64,000 nt of DNA from Echinometra lucunter (Eukaryota > Echinodermata > Echinoidea > Camarodonta > Echinometridae). Numbering within the stretch: the stretch's first letter is position 1; each line of letters begins with the position of its first letter. Where the stretch lies: NCBI GenBank assembly GCA_029962745.1, contig CM057162.1, positions 22,929,402 through 22,993,401 of the forward strand. Reading direction: 5' to 3'. The position numbers and the translations under genes were made by a program. A model generated the notes under the pieces. It was given only the letters and a program-made list of their open reading frames with translations, was not told the origin of the DNA and did no database searches. Below, piece by piece: positions 1-11,227 of this stretch.

Positions 1-129
1 TCTGTGCGAGTGGGTGAGGGTGTGTGTTTATACTTAGGTGTGAGTTCGACAGAAAAAAAAACCGGCAAAAAAAGTCGATCAATCCCCCCACTCTTCAAGG
101 TGGATTTCCGCCGGTGCAACCACCCATCA

Positions 130-160
<31 letters not shown>

Positions 161-169
161 ACACACACA
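130..169. repeat. poly-C followed by (AC)n microsatellite
   Basis: About 17 C bases run directly into about 11 AC dinucleotides. Similar C-then-AC blocks occur at 52451-52482 and 60716-60745, so this is a recurrent compound microsatellite. It creates proline/threonine-histidine open frames that are not genes. Confidence 0.95.
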
Positions 170-185
170 ACTGTGAAGGAGAGGG

Positions 186-232
186 AATGAACGAAGAACT
201 GAATGAACTGAAGGAACGAACGAACGAATAAG
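186..232 (+). repeat. imperfect GAAC/GAAT tetranucleotide repeat
   Basis: A short run of GAAC, GAAT and GAAG units. It resembles the (TGAA)n-type tails of some LINEs, but no element body is attached. Confidence 0.6.
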
Positions 233-532
233 GGTCCGTGCATGACAAATGAATGATGGAAAAAGTGAAAATGATGAGTGAATGAAAGACGGAAAACATG
301 AATAAGGCCAAGTGAAAACAATCTTTTCTCGTCCCCTCTTTCTTTCGTTTTTTTCGATGAGCCTAAATTTTTTGGTTATTATTTTGTACTGAACTGAAAT
401 TAATTTTAATCTGAGTACATAAAGTAAAAAAATAAATAATTAGTACCATTCATTTTCACATTGTAACGAGCCTCTTAAGTGCTTACATCATCAAAAAGAA
501 AAATAAGGACGAAATTTGTGTTAAAATTATCA
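233..532. other. AT-rich intergenic stretch
   Basis: No coding frame of note, no inverted repeat and no RNA gene is visible. It is A-rich with short GAAT-like remnants at its left edge. Confidence 0.6.
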
Positions 533-850
533 ATTCAATTCAATTCAATTTAATTCAGTTTACTTCAATTCATTTCAATTCAATTTATTTCGCAAAATAA
601 AATCATATGAAGTATACAAAAATACATATACAAGATTTTGCGGGGCTTTCCATGAAGGTCAAGAAAACCTGTACAATTGGATCGCTCATAGACAATAAAA
701 AATAAACAATTATTATAGTAACAAAATACAGTAAGAAAACAGTTTGAAAAAAACCCCATCAAAACAAAACAAAACCTAAATTACAAATAAACAAACAAGG
801 AAACATAAACAAACAAACAAGCAAACAAATAAACAAAGTGTGTACTCGTG
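533..850 (-). mobile_element. 3' end of a LINE, minus orientation
   Basis: The + strand begins with tandem CAATT units (533-590), the reverse complement of the TTGAA tail that ends the LINE at 4555-4581. It then runs into A-rich sequence with AAACAAAC-type blocks (766-838), the complement of the TTTG-rich 3' UTR at 4251-4305 of that LINE. I infer a second, strongly 5'-truncated copy of the same family. No reverse transcriptase remains. Confidence 0.5.
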
Positions 851-1816
851 TGTGAGTTCGGCTAGAAATTTCGGCAAGATTTCGATTACCCCCCACTGCT
901 TAGTCGAAACGGATTTACGCCCGTGGATCCAACCAGTGGCGTAACAACCGGGGGGGGGCAGAGTGCCCCCCCCCCCTGAAGGATTTCAGCGGGAAAATCC
1001 ACCAAACCACCGGGAAAAAATGAAAGGAAGGAAAGGGGAGAAAAAGGAAGGGAGAAAGGGAAAGGAAGAAGAAGAAAGGGAAAGAAAGAAGAAGAAAGGA
1101 AAAGAAAGAAGGAGAAAGGGAAAGAAAGAAGGAGAAAGGGAAAGAAAAGAGGAGAAAGGGGAGAAAGAAGAAGAGAGAGAGGGAAAAGAGGGAAAGAAAA
1201 ATAAAGAAGAAAGCAAAGTGAAACAAAAGAAATGAAGGAAAATTTAGTACCAAAACCCCGGAGTTTCCGGGGGCTCCCCGCAGTGGCTTTCCCTGTAAAA
1301 CCCATCAGGGGCCCTAAGCCAGAACCCTGGGATCCACCCGCTAAGGGCTTCACAACAAGCAACTCGCGGTGCGGGCTCACCTCCGCATATTCTATTTCTA
1401 GACTTAGTTACCGGGAAATTTTCGGCTCTGCCCCCCCCCCCCCCCTCCGAAAACAGGCAGAGAATAACACCACTGATTCTAGAGTTAATTACCGGGAAAT
1501 TTTTGGCTATGCATATGCCCCCCACCCCATAACAGGCAGAAAGCGTAAGACGAGCGGGAACTGACAGCGCAAAAACGCCGGAGCTTCCGTGCTTTGCGCG
1601 GGAGGGGGAAACTCCCCCCCCCCCCTCCCTGCCCTCCCTAGGGGGGGGGGGGGTGCAGGGAGGACTACCGTCCTCCTAAAATGAAATCCTAGTTACGCCG
1701 CAGAAGACTTTATTACCGACAACTAATAATTAAAAGAAACGTCGAAGCTTCCGCGCTTCGAGCGGGAGGGGGGAAACTCCCCCCTCCCTGCACCCTCCCC
1801 TCTAGGGAGCACTACA
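851..1816. repeat. composite poly-C/poly-G repeat block
   Basis: Contains repeated modules that begin with TAGTTACCGGGAAATTTT or a close variant, continue with GGCTCTG or GGCTATG and a poly-C run, then a CAGGCAG-like end (near 1405 and 1485; a third copy is near 5052). Phrases such as TACCGTCCTCCTAAAATG (near 1668) recur near 4990. The LINE at about 1810-4581 therefore seems to have landed in a pre-existing repeat. No gene is visible. Confidence 0.55.
1022..1201 (+). repeat. 180-nt uninterrupted polypurine tract
   Basis: Every base from 1022 to 1201 is A or G, in loosely repeated GGAGAAAGGGAAAGAAAGAA-like units. Both strands appear open in several frames (Lys/Glu-rich or Phe/Leu/Ser-rich), which is a composition artefact. 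Such tracts can form triplex structures and are prone to length change. Confidence 0.95.
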
Positions 1817-4167
1817 TTGAAGCTATGTAGAGATCTAAGAAAAACACCATGGAATAATGCACTAAGGCTGAAGGTTTTATGTGAACAAAAGGTGCTGCGC
1901 AAAATAACGCGCAAAAATCACAGAGCTCATAAAAAACATATATTTGATAAGTTGCTCTCTCTAGATAACAGAGACTCTAAACCTTTTTGGAGTCTAGTCG
2001 ACAGAATAAAAGAAAAAAATATAGATAATACGTCCGTAAATATATCGGCAAAAGAATGGTACGAACACTTTAAACTGCTAATGAACAAAGAATACAATCT
2101 TAATTTTGATACAGAAAAAGACGCAAAACACACAACCTTTGATACAGGAAAACTTAATTCTATTATCACTGCCAAAGAAGTCTTAGAAGCTATTAAAACT
2201 CTTAAAAGAAGAAAATCAGGTGGTATTGACAATTTATTGAATGAAATGATTATATCATCTGGTAACATGCATGTCAATACTTATGTAGATATGTTTAATG
2301 CTATTTTAAAAACAGGGATATACCCTGACATTTGGAGGGATAATCTAATAAAACCAATATTCAAAGGAGGAGACAGCAATGACCCCTCCAATTATAGAGG
2401 TATAGCCTTAACAAGCTGCCTTGCAAAATTATTTTCCAGAATACTTTACAATAGGCTCCAAGTGTACATTGAAGAAAACAATATAATAACTCCCAATCAA
2501 ATAGGTTTTAGAAAGGGCAGTAGAACTAGTGACCATATATTCACCCTGAAAACGCTAGTAGATAAAATGTTTAAAAAGAAGAAATATTTGTACGTATGCT
2601 TTGTAGATTTTCGCAAAGCTTTTGATCTTGTAAATAGAAAAGCCCTACTTTTTAAATTAAAAAACTATAATATATCTGGACCATTCTACGACATCATTGA
2701 AAATATGTATAATGATGTACGATTCTCCATTAAATTGCAAGACAAAATAACCCAATCTTTTCCTACTTCGGTAGGCGTAAAACAAGGATGTGTATTGAGC
2801 CCAACACTCTTTTCTTTATAATTATAAATGATATTATAGATTCTTTTGGTAATGACTGTCACCCTGTAACACTCAATTCCGGAGGAAAAATTTAATGTCT
2901 TCTATATGCAGATGATCTTGTCATAATATCCGAAAAGGAATGCGGACTTCAAACAGCACTAAACAACTTAAAGGAATATTGTGTAAAGTGGAACCTAGAA
3001 ATCAATACGGGAAAGACTAAAGTAATGATTTTCAATAAAGCAGGGAGAAGAATGAACAAAAACTCATTTTTATTTGATAACACGGAGATAGAAATAACTA
3101 CCGAGTACAAATATCTAGGAATAATCTTTAAACCATCGGGCACATTTACGCACGCTATCAAACACTTAGTTGACAAAGCCAAGAAAGCGGTATTCAGCAT
3201 ACGGAATATATTTCCCAAAGACAGAATATCCCTAATACCATACTTAAAACTTTTTGATATCTGTGTAAAGCCAATTCTTCTCTATAATTCTGAAATATGG
3301 GGGCTTGAATATTTAATAAGAGAGACAAAAGAATTAGGAAATTGCTACAAAACATTCCTTCCCGAATCTCTACAGTTAAAATTTCTAAAAGTTATCATTG
3401 GTACTAACAGATCTGCGATGAACAGTGCCATCTTAGCAGAAACTGGACGTTTCCCCCTCGCGCTAACATCTTTAAAACATACCATCGGCTTCTGGTACCA
3501 CACTATAAACTCCACTGAAAGCACATTAGTAAATCAAACTTATATTGAGGGCAAAAACCTTAATATAAATTACTGCAAACATATGGAATCATTTTTTAAA
3601 ATACTAGGTTTCTCCCATGTCTGGCAAAACCATAATACATTCTCTATTAACAGGTTAAAGAAAGCTATACTAAACAAACTAGAAGATAGGTATATTAAAG
3701 CTTGGAAAGCCAATCTAACAAATGAAAATAATACTGAATACTCTACCAAACTAAAAACATATAAAACCTTTAAATCAGATTACAAAATGGAAAATTATTT
3801 GTTACTTGATATTGACAAATCACAGATAGCTAATTATATCAAAATCAGAATAAGCAATAGTAACCTCATGATTGAAGAGGGTCGATACAAAAAAATGGCC
3901 CTCATTGACAGAATATGCCCCCTTTGTAAAACTGGCATTGAAGACGAAATACATTTCCTGATCACATGTACCCACTTAAATGATATCAGATTAAAATTAT
4001 TCTCTAACCTTAATAATATAGTACCTGATTTTCAATATCTAAACAATGACGAGAAATTCAAATTTTTGATGACGAACGCTGAAAGCGATATAAACTCAAT
4101 AATGATACCTGCAATAAGCCGTATGTGCGATAAACGATTGGAACTAATAGAAAATAATAAATCATAA
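1817..4167 (+). pseudogene. LINE ORF2 reverse transcriptase, broken
   Basis: This was a target-primed reverse transcriptase. Frame one (1817-2821) carries the classic blocks in order: a KSGGIDNLLNEM-type start (about residues 132-145), the fingers block with YRGIALTSCLAKLFSR, the palm motif A FVDFRKAFD (residues 262-270) with its catalytic aspartate, and motif B GVKQGCVLSPTLF. At about 2820 the frame shifts. The continuation, read from 2822, has an in-frame TAA at 2893-2895 just before motif C, YADD (2905-2916). The frame then stays open through the thumb and C-terminal region to 4167 and ends with a CX2CX8HX4C zinc-knuckle-like motif starting at 3916. Two lesions split motifs B and C, so no active enzyme can be made. 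The endonuclease domain is absent. A metazoan CR1/L2/Jockey-type enzyme is the best reading. Confidence 0.88.
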
Positions 4168-4554
4168 ATTTGAACAGCTTGCTCCCGGGGGGGCTAAACC
4201 CGCTATAGGTAATTTAAATTGGGCCAGGGACTTATGCGAGATTTGGCTGCTTTTTTTTTGTTTGTTTGTTTGTTTTGTTTGTTTGTTTTGTTTTGTTTTG
4301 ATTTGTTTTTTTTTTATATACTTAAAAGTTGTTTTAATCGAATATATTGTGTCATATTCTAGTATATATCTATCATATTCTGTTACATTTTGTTATATTC
4401 TGTTATGTTTTTGTGGAAATCCTGGTACACATTGCTATTTATGTTATACTTTGTTCTTTTTATGTTATATTTTATTTTGTAAAATTTTTGTTGATGTTTG
4501 TGAAAAAAAAAATTGAGAATAATCCAATTTGTCTGGATTACAAATCAATAAAAG

Positions 4555-4581
4555 TTGAATTGAATTGAATTGAATTGAATT
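4555..4581 (+). repeat. (TTGAA)n LINE tail
   Basis: About five tandem TTGAA units immediately after CAATAAAAG. They mark the 3' terminus of the LINE and match, in complement, the tail at 533-590. Confidence 0.85.
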
Positions 4582-5130
4582 GGCGTAAATTCCAGGGGGT
4601 AGGGGGATCTATCACCCCCACTTGCTTGGGGAAGAGGGGGGATGGTGTGTACAAATTCCCCCCCCCCCCCAATGCAGACACACTTTTTAAGGAAGAAAAT
4701 ATATTTCAATTAATCAGTAAGTGAAAATTCTGAATATCTATCATAAACAACCATTATATTTTAGAATTTGAAAATGCTATTGAAAAAAAAAAGTGGTTAT
4801 TTTTGGCTCGCTCGCTTTGTTTGCTCGTCAAAATCTTAGGATTTCCATCAGAAAATGCGATTAAAATCGAGAAAAGAGGTTATTTTTGGCTCACTCGCTT
4901 CGCTCGGTCGCAAAATAGATATGAAAATGTATGTGACAGGGAAAAAAAATCGTTAAAAAAGTTTTTCATCCCCCACTCCTTTACGCCGGTGGAGCACTAC
5001 CGTCCTCCTAAAATGCAGTCCTAGCTACGCCACAGATTCTAGACATAGACTAGTTACCGGGAAATTTTGGGCTCTGCCCCCCCCCCCCCCCCTGATAACA
5101 GGTACCTGTTACGCCCCTGGATCCAACAGT
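4582..5130. repeat. continuation of the poly-C composite repeat
   Basis: Right flank of the LINE. It has poly-C runs (4660 and 5079 regions), a duplicated phrase around GGTTATTTTTGGCTC (4796 and 4879), and the TAGTTACCGGGAAATTTT module again at about 5052. It matches the 851-1816 block in kind. No gene. Confidence 0.55.
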
Positions 5131-6840
5131 TTGATCTTTGCTTCTAATTATTTGTATCCTCTGTTAAAATAAAACAGAAGACAGAGTATAGAGAATAAGA
5201 AGTTGCGATTTCTTATTGACTGATCATGGTAGAAGGTATACGGCCCCAAACCTTTTTTTTTAATGTAATTTTTTTCAAAAAGAGAAAATATTTAGATCAT
5301 AGAGAGACATATTTATTATTCTATATTCAGGTTTGTTTCTCCCTATTGTTTGTGTTGTTCCCTTTTGGTAAATACGCTTACATTCTGTTCTCATCTTCTT
5401 TACTTTCTTGTTTTGTTAAAACATTGAAAATTTGCTTAAATAAAAACAAAAAAGACAATTAAGAAAAGAAAATAACACCACTTAACTTTTGGTATAGCTG
5501 CCGATTAGATCCATGCTGCTGATCAGAGCCCTCTGCTGCTCATATTGCAATAGCGCCCTCTATGTCTATTACTCGTAAGCGCCGCCACGGTCGGAGTAGG
5601 AGGAGTTTAGGCCGAGACTGTCCTTGTTTCCTGTGAAAAATTAGGTAAAAATAAGTTTTTACGTATTTCACCAACTATGATGGTATTGTAAGGTATCACT
5701 ATAACTTGGAGTTTCCTTGGCTTAGGTTTTGAGTTTAGAAGTTTGGAAGAAATGCTGCAATAATAGAGTAGGGTCTAGAGAATAAACGGTTCTTATGCCT
5801 GTAGGCTATGCATGTTCAGTTAGTCTATAGGCCTACCTACATGTAAGTTCAACTTCAATGTTGTGTTACTGTTCAGTGACACTGACAGTGTTCATTGTTA
5901 GAACGTGAAAGCTGAAGTCTGAAAGTGAAGCCCATTCAGTTTTATTGTACTATTGATTTGGAGCCCCTGCCCTGGCGCTGGCCCTGCCTAACAGCAAGGA
6001 GTTTCAAGAGCTGGAGTCACATCTAACTCATTCCCTTTGACATGTTTGTTTGAAATGACGTTTGATGCCGCCAGGGAAATATGTCAGGCATGTGCTTAAC
6101 TCATCTTCCTTGCAGATACGTAACGTAAGACAAAAGTTTTCTGCCTGGCTGCAAACTTACGGCCCATTTTCCATGTTTTCAAAGGGAAATATGCTTTTGT
6201 AGGTCTAATGATAATTACTTTTCGCTACCACTTATGTGATTATTGAGCAGTACACAGTGCCTCGTTTACAGGAGGCAAGCGAAAGGAAATGGTGCAAAAT
6301 TTCCTGAAATATGAATCAAAATTACTCGACTGGGCATGTGTGGGCACTAATCTGACATATAACATCATTCTAGACCTCTAGATCTACTTCAACAAATTCA
6401 CTTTTTATTTTTGTTTGCAGGAAGTAAACGGAAAAGTGTCAAATTGTGGGTTTTAGGATTGTAAAATTTTACTCTTTTTCACAGATTAAAACTGCTATCA
6501 TGCGACATATGCAAATTTCTGGACACAGATAGGCTTTTGTATTCATATTTTATCATCTCTTCAATTTTCTCTCTGTTAAGTCAAATAAAAAGTGAAATAT
6601 TAGAATTTTATTTGTGACAAACACCGTTACTCAAGCTTTCCCGGGATGTTGGTGGCATCGAACCTAGACATCAAAGGCAACAACACACCTGTAGATTCTA
6701 TTGTGCAGTCTTAGAAAGGGACAAGGCTTGAAATAATTTGTTGCCAGTTGGTACACCAGCTCTTAAAACTCCTTGCTAACAGCGACAGTTACTAGTTAGC
6801 AATAGCTTTATAATGCCTGTTCCCTTTAACATTGGGTCTA
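5131..6840. other. low-repeat intergenic region
   Basis: No credible coding region on either strand. A slightly GC-richer patch (5540-5640) and a splice-acceptor-like TTTGTTTGCAG at about 6410-6420 are visible. I see no matching donor or conserved frame, so I do not call exons. It is the longest stretch near the left end without obvious repeats. Confidence 0.5.
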
Positions 6841-6908
6841 CCTAACGGTATTATACACCTGCCGGCAAGCCTTGAGAATATGGGTTGGACTGCGTGCGCT
6901 GTGTGTGC

Positions 6909-8843
6909 AAGCAATTTGGGCAAACCCGGAGAATAGGGGACCGGAACGCGCATGCATGCCATTCGTACAGTGCAGAGATCGGCAGAGACAGGGTATGTAA
7001 CAAGTCCATAATCGAGTTCAAAATGACTTTAAAATATGTTTTAATCAAGTAATTATGTTCAAATGTCCATACGCAGTGAGTTGCCATCCGACGACATTAA
7101 ACTTCCTCTACTACAAAAACAAACTTTATTCTTGCCATAATCATGATTTGATATGAAAACATGAATAAAATCGGTAATATATCATGAAAGCATAAATTTG
7201 AAAAATGCGCCGTTTCAAAGAAAATGACGTCATGCTACTTACGTACAGTGTTCTCGCTAGAAAAAATTCCACACATGTCGGCACATGTCAAGGACATGTG
7301 CTGCCACTCCTGAGGATGAGGGCGGGTGGGGGGGGGGATTCCCCCTCCCGCGCGAATCGCGGGATATGGGAGCGTGACCCAAAGTGGAGACTAAGTCTTA
7401 TAGTGGAGATACTTGCACCACTAGGAGCTCTGAAGCCCTATATCAGTAAATACAACTTACAAGATATTGGAGAGCAGGAGAGTGGAAATTAAATAAGCCT
7501 GTGCATTTACAAGTATTTTTCTACCCATGTACACTTTTACCCATATGGATGGATACATGTGGTACCTGTTCAGAATTTGTAAGCAATCTGGTCACTGACT
7601 ACATCAAGTGACCACATCACATTCTCTCCCTCCCTCACTCTCTCTTCCCCTCTCACTACCTTCCTCTCTCTCTCTCTCTCTTTCTCTTCTCTGTATGACC
7701 ATGAGGGAAAATCCTACTCATAAAATTTTACAGCTTCTTTCAGCCTTCAACCTATTACCAACTACACTTTAGCTATTTAATGGGGAGTACACTGGTCTGT
7801 CCCTGGAAACTTCACAGGCTTACAGTAGTTGAACTATATTGCCAAAAGTAAAAAAAAAATCTCTGGAATTTTTTATTACTGTTAGGAATGTATACTCAAT
7901 TTCTTTTTTTACCCTTGTCGCCACGCATGTCGGGGCAATTTCACACATGGTTTTACTTTGTCTGAAATCCTGCACACATGGTATTCGAACCATGGGTATT
8001 ATGTACTGCCGAGAACAATGCTTACGTACTTCCGGGTTGGTGAGTCCGTACGTCGCTGCCGCTGAGTCACCACCACACACACTCGATATGTCTTGACAGA
8101 TCTGTGCATGCGGGCATACACGATCTTCGTACATAGACACAACACGCGTGCCAGATCTTTGCTGACTCGCCTTCTGCGTGTAGAACTTTCTCCATAGAGA
8201 AGCCACCCCTTCTGTTTTTTTAAATCACACCACCCCCACTTTTGAATGGTATGAGCTTGATCAGCATATGTTATACTTCATTTTAACTGCAAAGTTTAGC
8301 AACATACATGTACATCATCGGGAGACAACAACTGCTTAGTAGGGACGTGTTGTGTTCGTCGCCCGAACTCCATGCACGCACTATTTCAGTTACTTGCAGG
8401 AGTGTGTGTGGAAGTCGAACTTTGATCGCGCTTAACTCTTATTTCAGTGCGAGAGACTTTGCAAGGGCAAAAGGAAATATTTTGATTTATTAACTAAAGC
8501 TACAACTAAGTCTGCAGCGATAGAGATAATTTTAGAGGATGACTGAAGACAAGAGGTGACGTTTTATGACTGATGACTGACGCGTTGATGTTGGTGGCGA
8601 CTCATTGTGCGCAGACGTTAATATATTACATTGTCCTCTCGGCTTAAAGATTTTTGGTTATGTGATGAAAATCATTTTGATTTTGGCCAGAAATGTTCTC
8701 AAACTCACAAATGTTTCATTGCTGAATCTTGTGCAGATCGTCCCCGCCGCTGCTGCCACTGCCCTGGGCTGCATTTCCTTGCACACAAATGAATATGCGC
8801 ATGCGTTCCGGTCCCCTATTCTCCGGGTTTGCCGCAATTTGTA
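6909..8843. mobile_element. element bounded by a 31-bp perfect inverted repeat
   Basis: A 31-bp segment at 6919-6949, including CAAACCCGGAGAATAGGGG, is repeated exactly in inverted orientation at 8803-8833, with weaker similarity outward (GCAATTTG on both sides). The 1.9 kb between has no transposase. It is interrupted by a younger hAT-like insertion. A third diverged copy of the end lies near 9030-9075. I infer a non-autonomous DNA transposon or a rearranged cluster of its ends; no target-site duplication is clear. Confidence 0.5.
7247..8020. mobile_element. hAT-like non-autonomous transposon
   Basis: The insertion is flanked by CTTACGTAC at 7238-7246 and again at 8021-8029. With an 8-bp duplication the ends become CAGTGTTCTCG and CGAGAACAATG, a short inverted repeat typical of hAT elements. 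No transposase frame remains. Its right part (about 7840-8020) matches the relative at 58949-59310, including ACCATGGGT near the end. A CT-rich microsatellite lies at 7625-7690. Confidence 0.65.
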
Positions 8844-8985
8844 ATTCATGTGATTGTGAATTGATTGTAGCCTGGCTGGGCCTAGCCTGGGCCTAGCCTA
8901 GCAGCGGCGGCGGGAACTGGACGATCTGAAAAAGATTCAGCGGTGAAACATTTGAGTTTGACAACATTTCTGATTAAAACATATT
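8680..8985. repeat. imperfect palindrome (inverted repeat)
   Basis: The left arm (about 8688-8757) contains CAGAAATGTTCTCAAACTC then GCTGAATCTTGTGCAGATCG. The right arm (about 8898-8972) is its reverse complement with several mismatches, around a GC-rich loop. Part of the same arm is found again in 6980-7050. It is probably tail-to-tail ends of the surrounding transposon family. Confidence 0.6.
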
Positions 8986-9625
8986 TGAATGAAAATCATT
9001 TTGACAAGTCCTGTCTCTGCACTGTATAAATGGCACACGTGCTTGGTCCGGCCCCCGTTCTGTGGGTTTGCCCTCCTGCCAATTGTATGACGCACCTCAT
9101 GACCCTGCAGGAAAGGTGCGTCATGGGCGGGTCATTTACCGCCAGAAAATGATGCAGGCCGCAGTGTAGACTACTGTCATTGAAGCCATTCGGTCCGTCA
9201 TCACAACATGGATGACGCCACGATGGGGTGCGTCAACATCATTCACTTGGGCTGGGCTGGGTGCGTCTGTAGTATTAGAGATGGTGACACCAAATAAAGA
9301 AGAAAAATAAAGTTTCACTTACCAGCATGTTGTTAAGGATGTTACTTTGAATATATCTTGTGTCCTCCCAGCTAACATGCTAGAAATATTGAATTTAGAG
9401 CATTAAATTCTCATCTACCATAAAATGAAACTGGACGGCATCATTCCTTTCCATTGTCATTTAATCTGCTGCCCCCTCGTGCTCTGGGCTCAAACAAGTA
9501 CTGACAGTGGTGTACAAAAGCGCATTGATGGAATCGGTATGCAATGACATGTTTTGATTTTGCAGGACGAGGTTAATACATAACTGAGTTACACAGGACG
9601 AATGGGAAAAAGAGAGTCTCAAGCC
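8986..9625. other. intergenic, transposon-end remnants
   Basis: 9000-9075 holds another diverged end of the 6909-8843 family. Inverted ATGACGCACC/GGTGCGTCAT phrases lie near 9089-9126. Nothing supports a gene. Confidence 0.45.
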
Positions 9626-9934
9626 TTTTTATGCCTCCACCCACCGTAGGTGGTTGCCGAAGACGTTATGTTTTCGGGTCGTCCGTCCGTCCCGTCCCAT
9701 TTTCGTTCTCGCGATAACTTAAGAACCGTTTGACAGATCAACTTCAAACTTGGCTCGTGTATGCATATTGGAGGGACAATGATCTGATTAGATTCGGGGG
9801 TCACAAGGTCAAAGATCAAGGTCAAAGATGTCATTGTATAAATGAAAATAAATCAACATGAAGTGCCATTTATTTCTGATTTGGTAATGGCGGAGGCATA
9901 AAGTTCGACCAGTGTAGTCGAAGATTCATCTAGT
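9626..9934 (+). mobile_element. dispersed TTTATGCCTCC repeat, short copy
   Basis: It starts with TTTTTATGCCTCCACCCACC and ends with GGCGGAGGCATAAA followed by a conserved tail ending GATTCATCTAGTT. The two blocks are inverted to each other. Between them is one unit of the internal repeat (ACTTCAAACTTGGCTC then TCACAAGGTCAAAG). Longer copies are at 28444 and 47851. It looks like a non-autonomous DNA element with an expandable tandem core. Confidence 0.7.
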
Positions 9935-10726
9935 TGTTACAAGTTATGAAGTAGCTTATTTTAGAGGATGTTGTAAAGATACAGAGAGAGGTGCTAGATA
10001 CATCGTACCCTTACTGCTGTGATGGTTGATGTCATGTAATATTTAAGAGAAGAAGCGGGAAAGAAGCAAGGCTTTCACAACAACTGATAATGTGACCACT
10101 TGCTGTTTTCCCTGATGACAATTAGCATGTCATACAATAATTATTGGCTAGGAAACAGTTAACCAGACACCTGTATATAAACCACAGAAAGTCAAGTTAC
10201 ATGCTGAACTGTTTTTCCTCACTTTATTTCACATTTGAGATAGAGAGAGAGGGGGGGGGGGCAGGGAGAGAATTGGTTTATTAGGCATGTTTCATGCATT
10301 GTTTCTGTGTGTTCACTTATTTTCTCACAAGTGTCAATTTATTTTGACGTGCTGAATATTTTGACCCTCCATACCCCCCTCCATGGCTGGATGAATGCAG
10401 AAGCAGAGTTTCACCCCCTTGATTCTATATTGTGTTCATCAATTTTTTCGCGCTGAGTGATCCAAGAACATATTTGCGGGTAAAAGTGCAAGATTTGACT
10501 TGATATTTCAATGCGTATGAAAGTTTCGTGAGTTCTAGAATCCGCGCTTGCTGAAAATAGTGTGAAATATTTCTGCATTTACAGTAATATTTGTGTTATG
10601 TATACCTCATCCTGAATTGTGTGGATTCCCCAAAAGTGGATATTTAGAAAAAATATGGTTGAAATGCAAAATAGAAACCAATCTAAGAGAGGTTTGTGTG
10701 TGTTTAATTGCATGTACATGTATCTA
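9935..10726. other. intergenic
   Basis: Apart from a GAGAG then poly-G microsatellite (about 10240-10261), I see no gene, RNA or inverted repeat. Confidence 0.5.
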
Positions 10727-10728
10727 TA

Positions 10729-11225
10729 AAGGAGAATGGAAACCAGGCATCAGTATGTTTTTAGTGAATAGAGATGGACAAAAAAAAGAATAAACGAGAA
10801 AGTTTGAGCAAAATTGGACAATCTGTTCAAGAGTTATGAATTTTGAAAGTTTAAAAGCAAATCCCTATTATAGGGATCCTTGAGTTGGCAACTTTGCCAG
10901 CATCTGTGATGTCATTGTGGACAACTCTCCATTCATTTTGTGTACATAATTTAACAGCTTCTTCATTTTCAAGAAAAATAGAAATTCTTTTGATTTTTTT
11001 TTTATATTGTTTGAGTATGACATGGCTACATCAATTCTGCAAGATTTTGGGAAGAATTATGTTGATTCCTGACTCGAAATTTCATATAAATCAATTAAAA
11101 AAAAAAATTCTTACATAAAATGAATGGAGAGGGATTGTCTGATTTTGCTCAAACTTTCACTGTTTATCTTCCTTGTTCATCTCTATTCATTAAAAGCACA
11201 CTGATGCCTGGGTTCCGTTCTCCTT
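10729..11225. mobile_element. foldback MITE, TA target duplication
   Basis: The ends begin AAGGAGAATGGAAACCAGGC on the left and, on the opposite strand, AAGGAGAACGGAACCCAGGC. The arms stay similar for about 105 bases. TA dinucleotides flank both sides (10727-10728, 11226-11227), as in Tc1/mariner-type elements. There is no coding capacity. A relative with the same AAGGAGAA start lies at 55667-56663. Confidence 0.75.
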
Positions 11226-11227
11226 TA

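Larger units (their letters stand above)
1810..4581 (+). mobile_element. 5'-truncated non-LTR retrotransposon (CR1/L2/Jockey-like)
   Basis: A single LINE copy: reverse-transcriptase ORF remnants, a TTTG-rich 3' UTR (4168-4550), a CAATAAA signal just before the end, and a terminal tandem TTGAA tail (4555-4581) instead of poly-A. Simple tandem 3' tails are known for the CR1/L2 groups. The apurinic endonuclease domain and any ORF1 are missing, so the copy is 5' truncated. It sits inside poly-C repeat DNA. The exact 5' boundary is uncertain by tens of bases. Family placement is by inspection only. Confidence 0.8.

Noticed and set aside
963..1380. Lys/Glu-rich + strand frame and Phe/Leu/Ser-rich minus-strand frames
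   Set aside because: Composition artefact of the polypurine tract.
8308..8493. Small open frame between transposon ends
   Set aside because: 61 codons, no domain, inside a mobile-element cluster.
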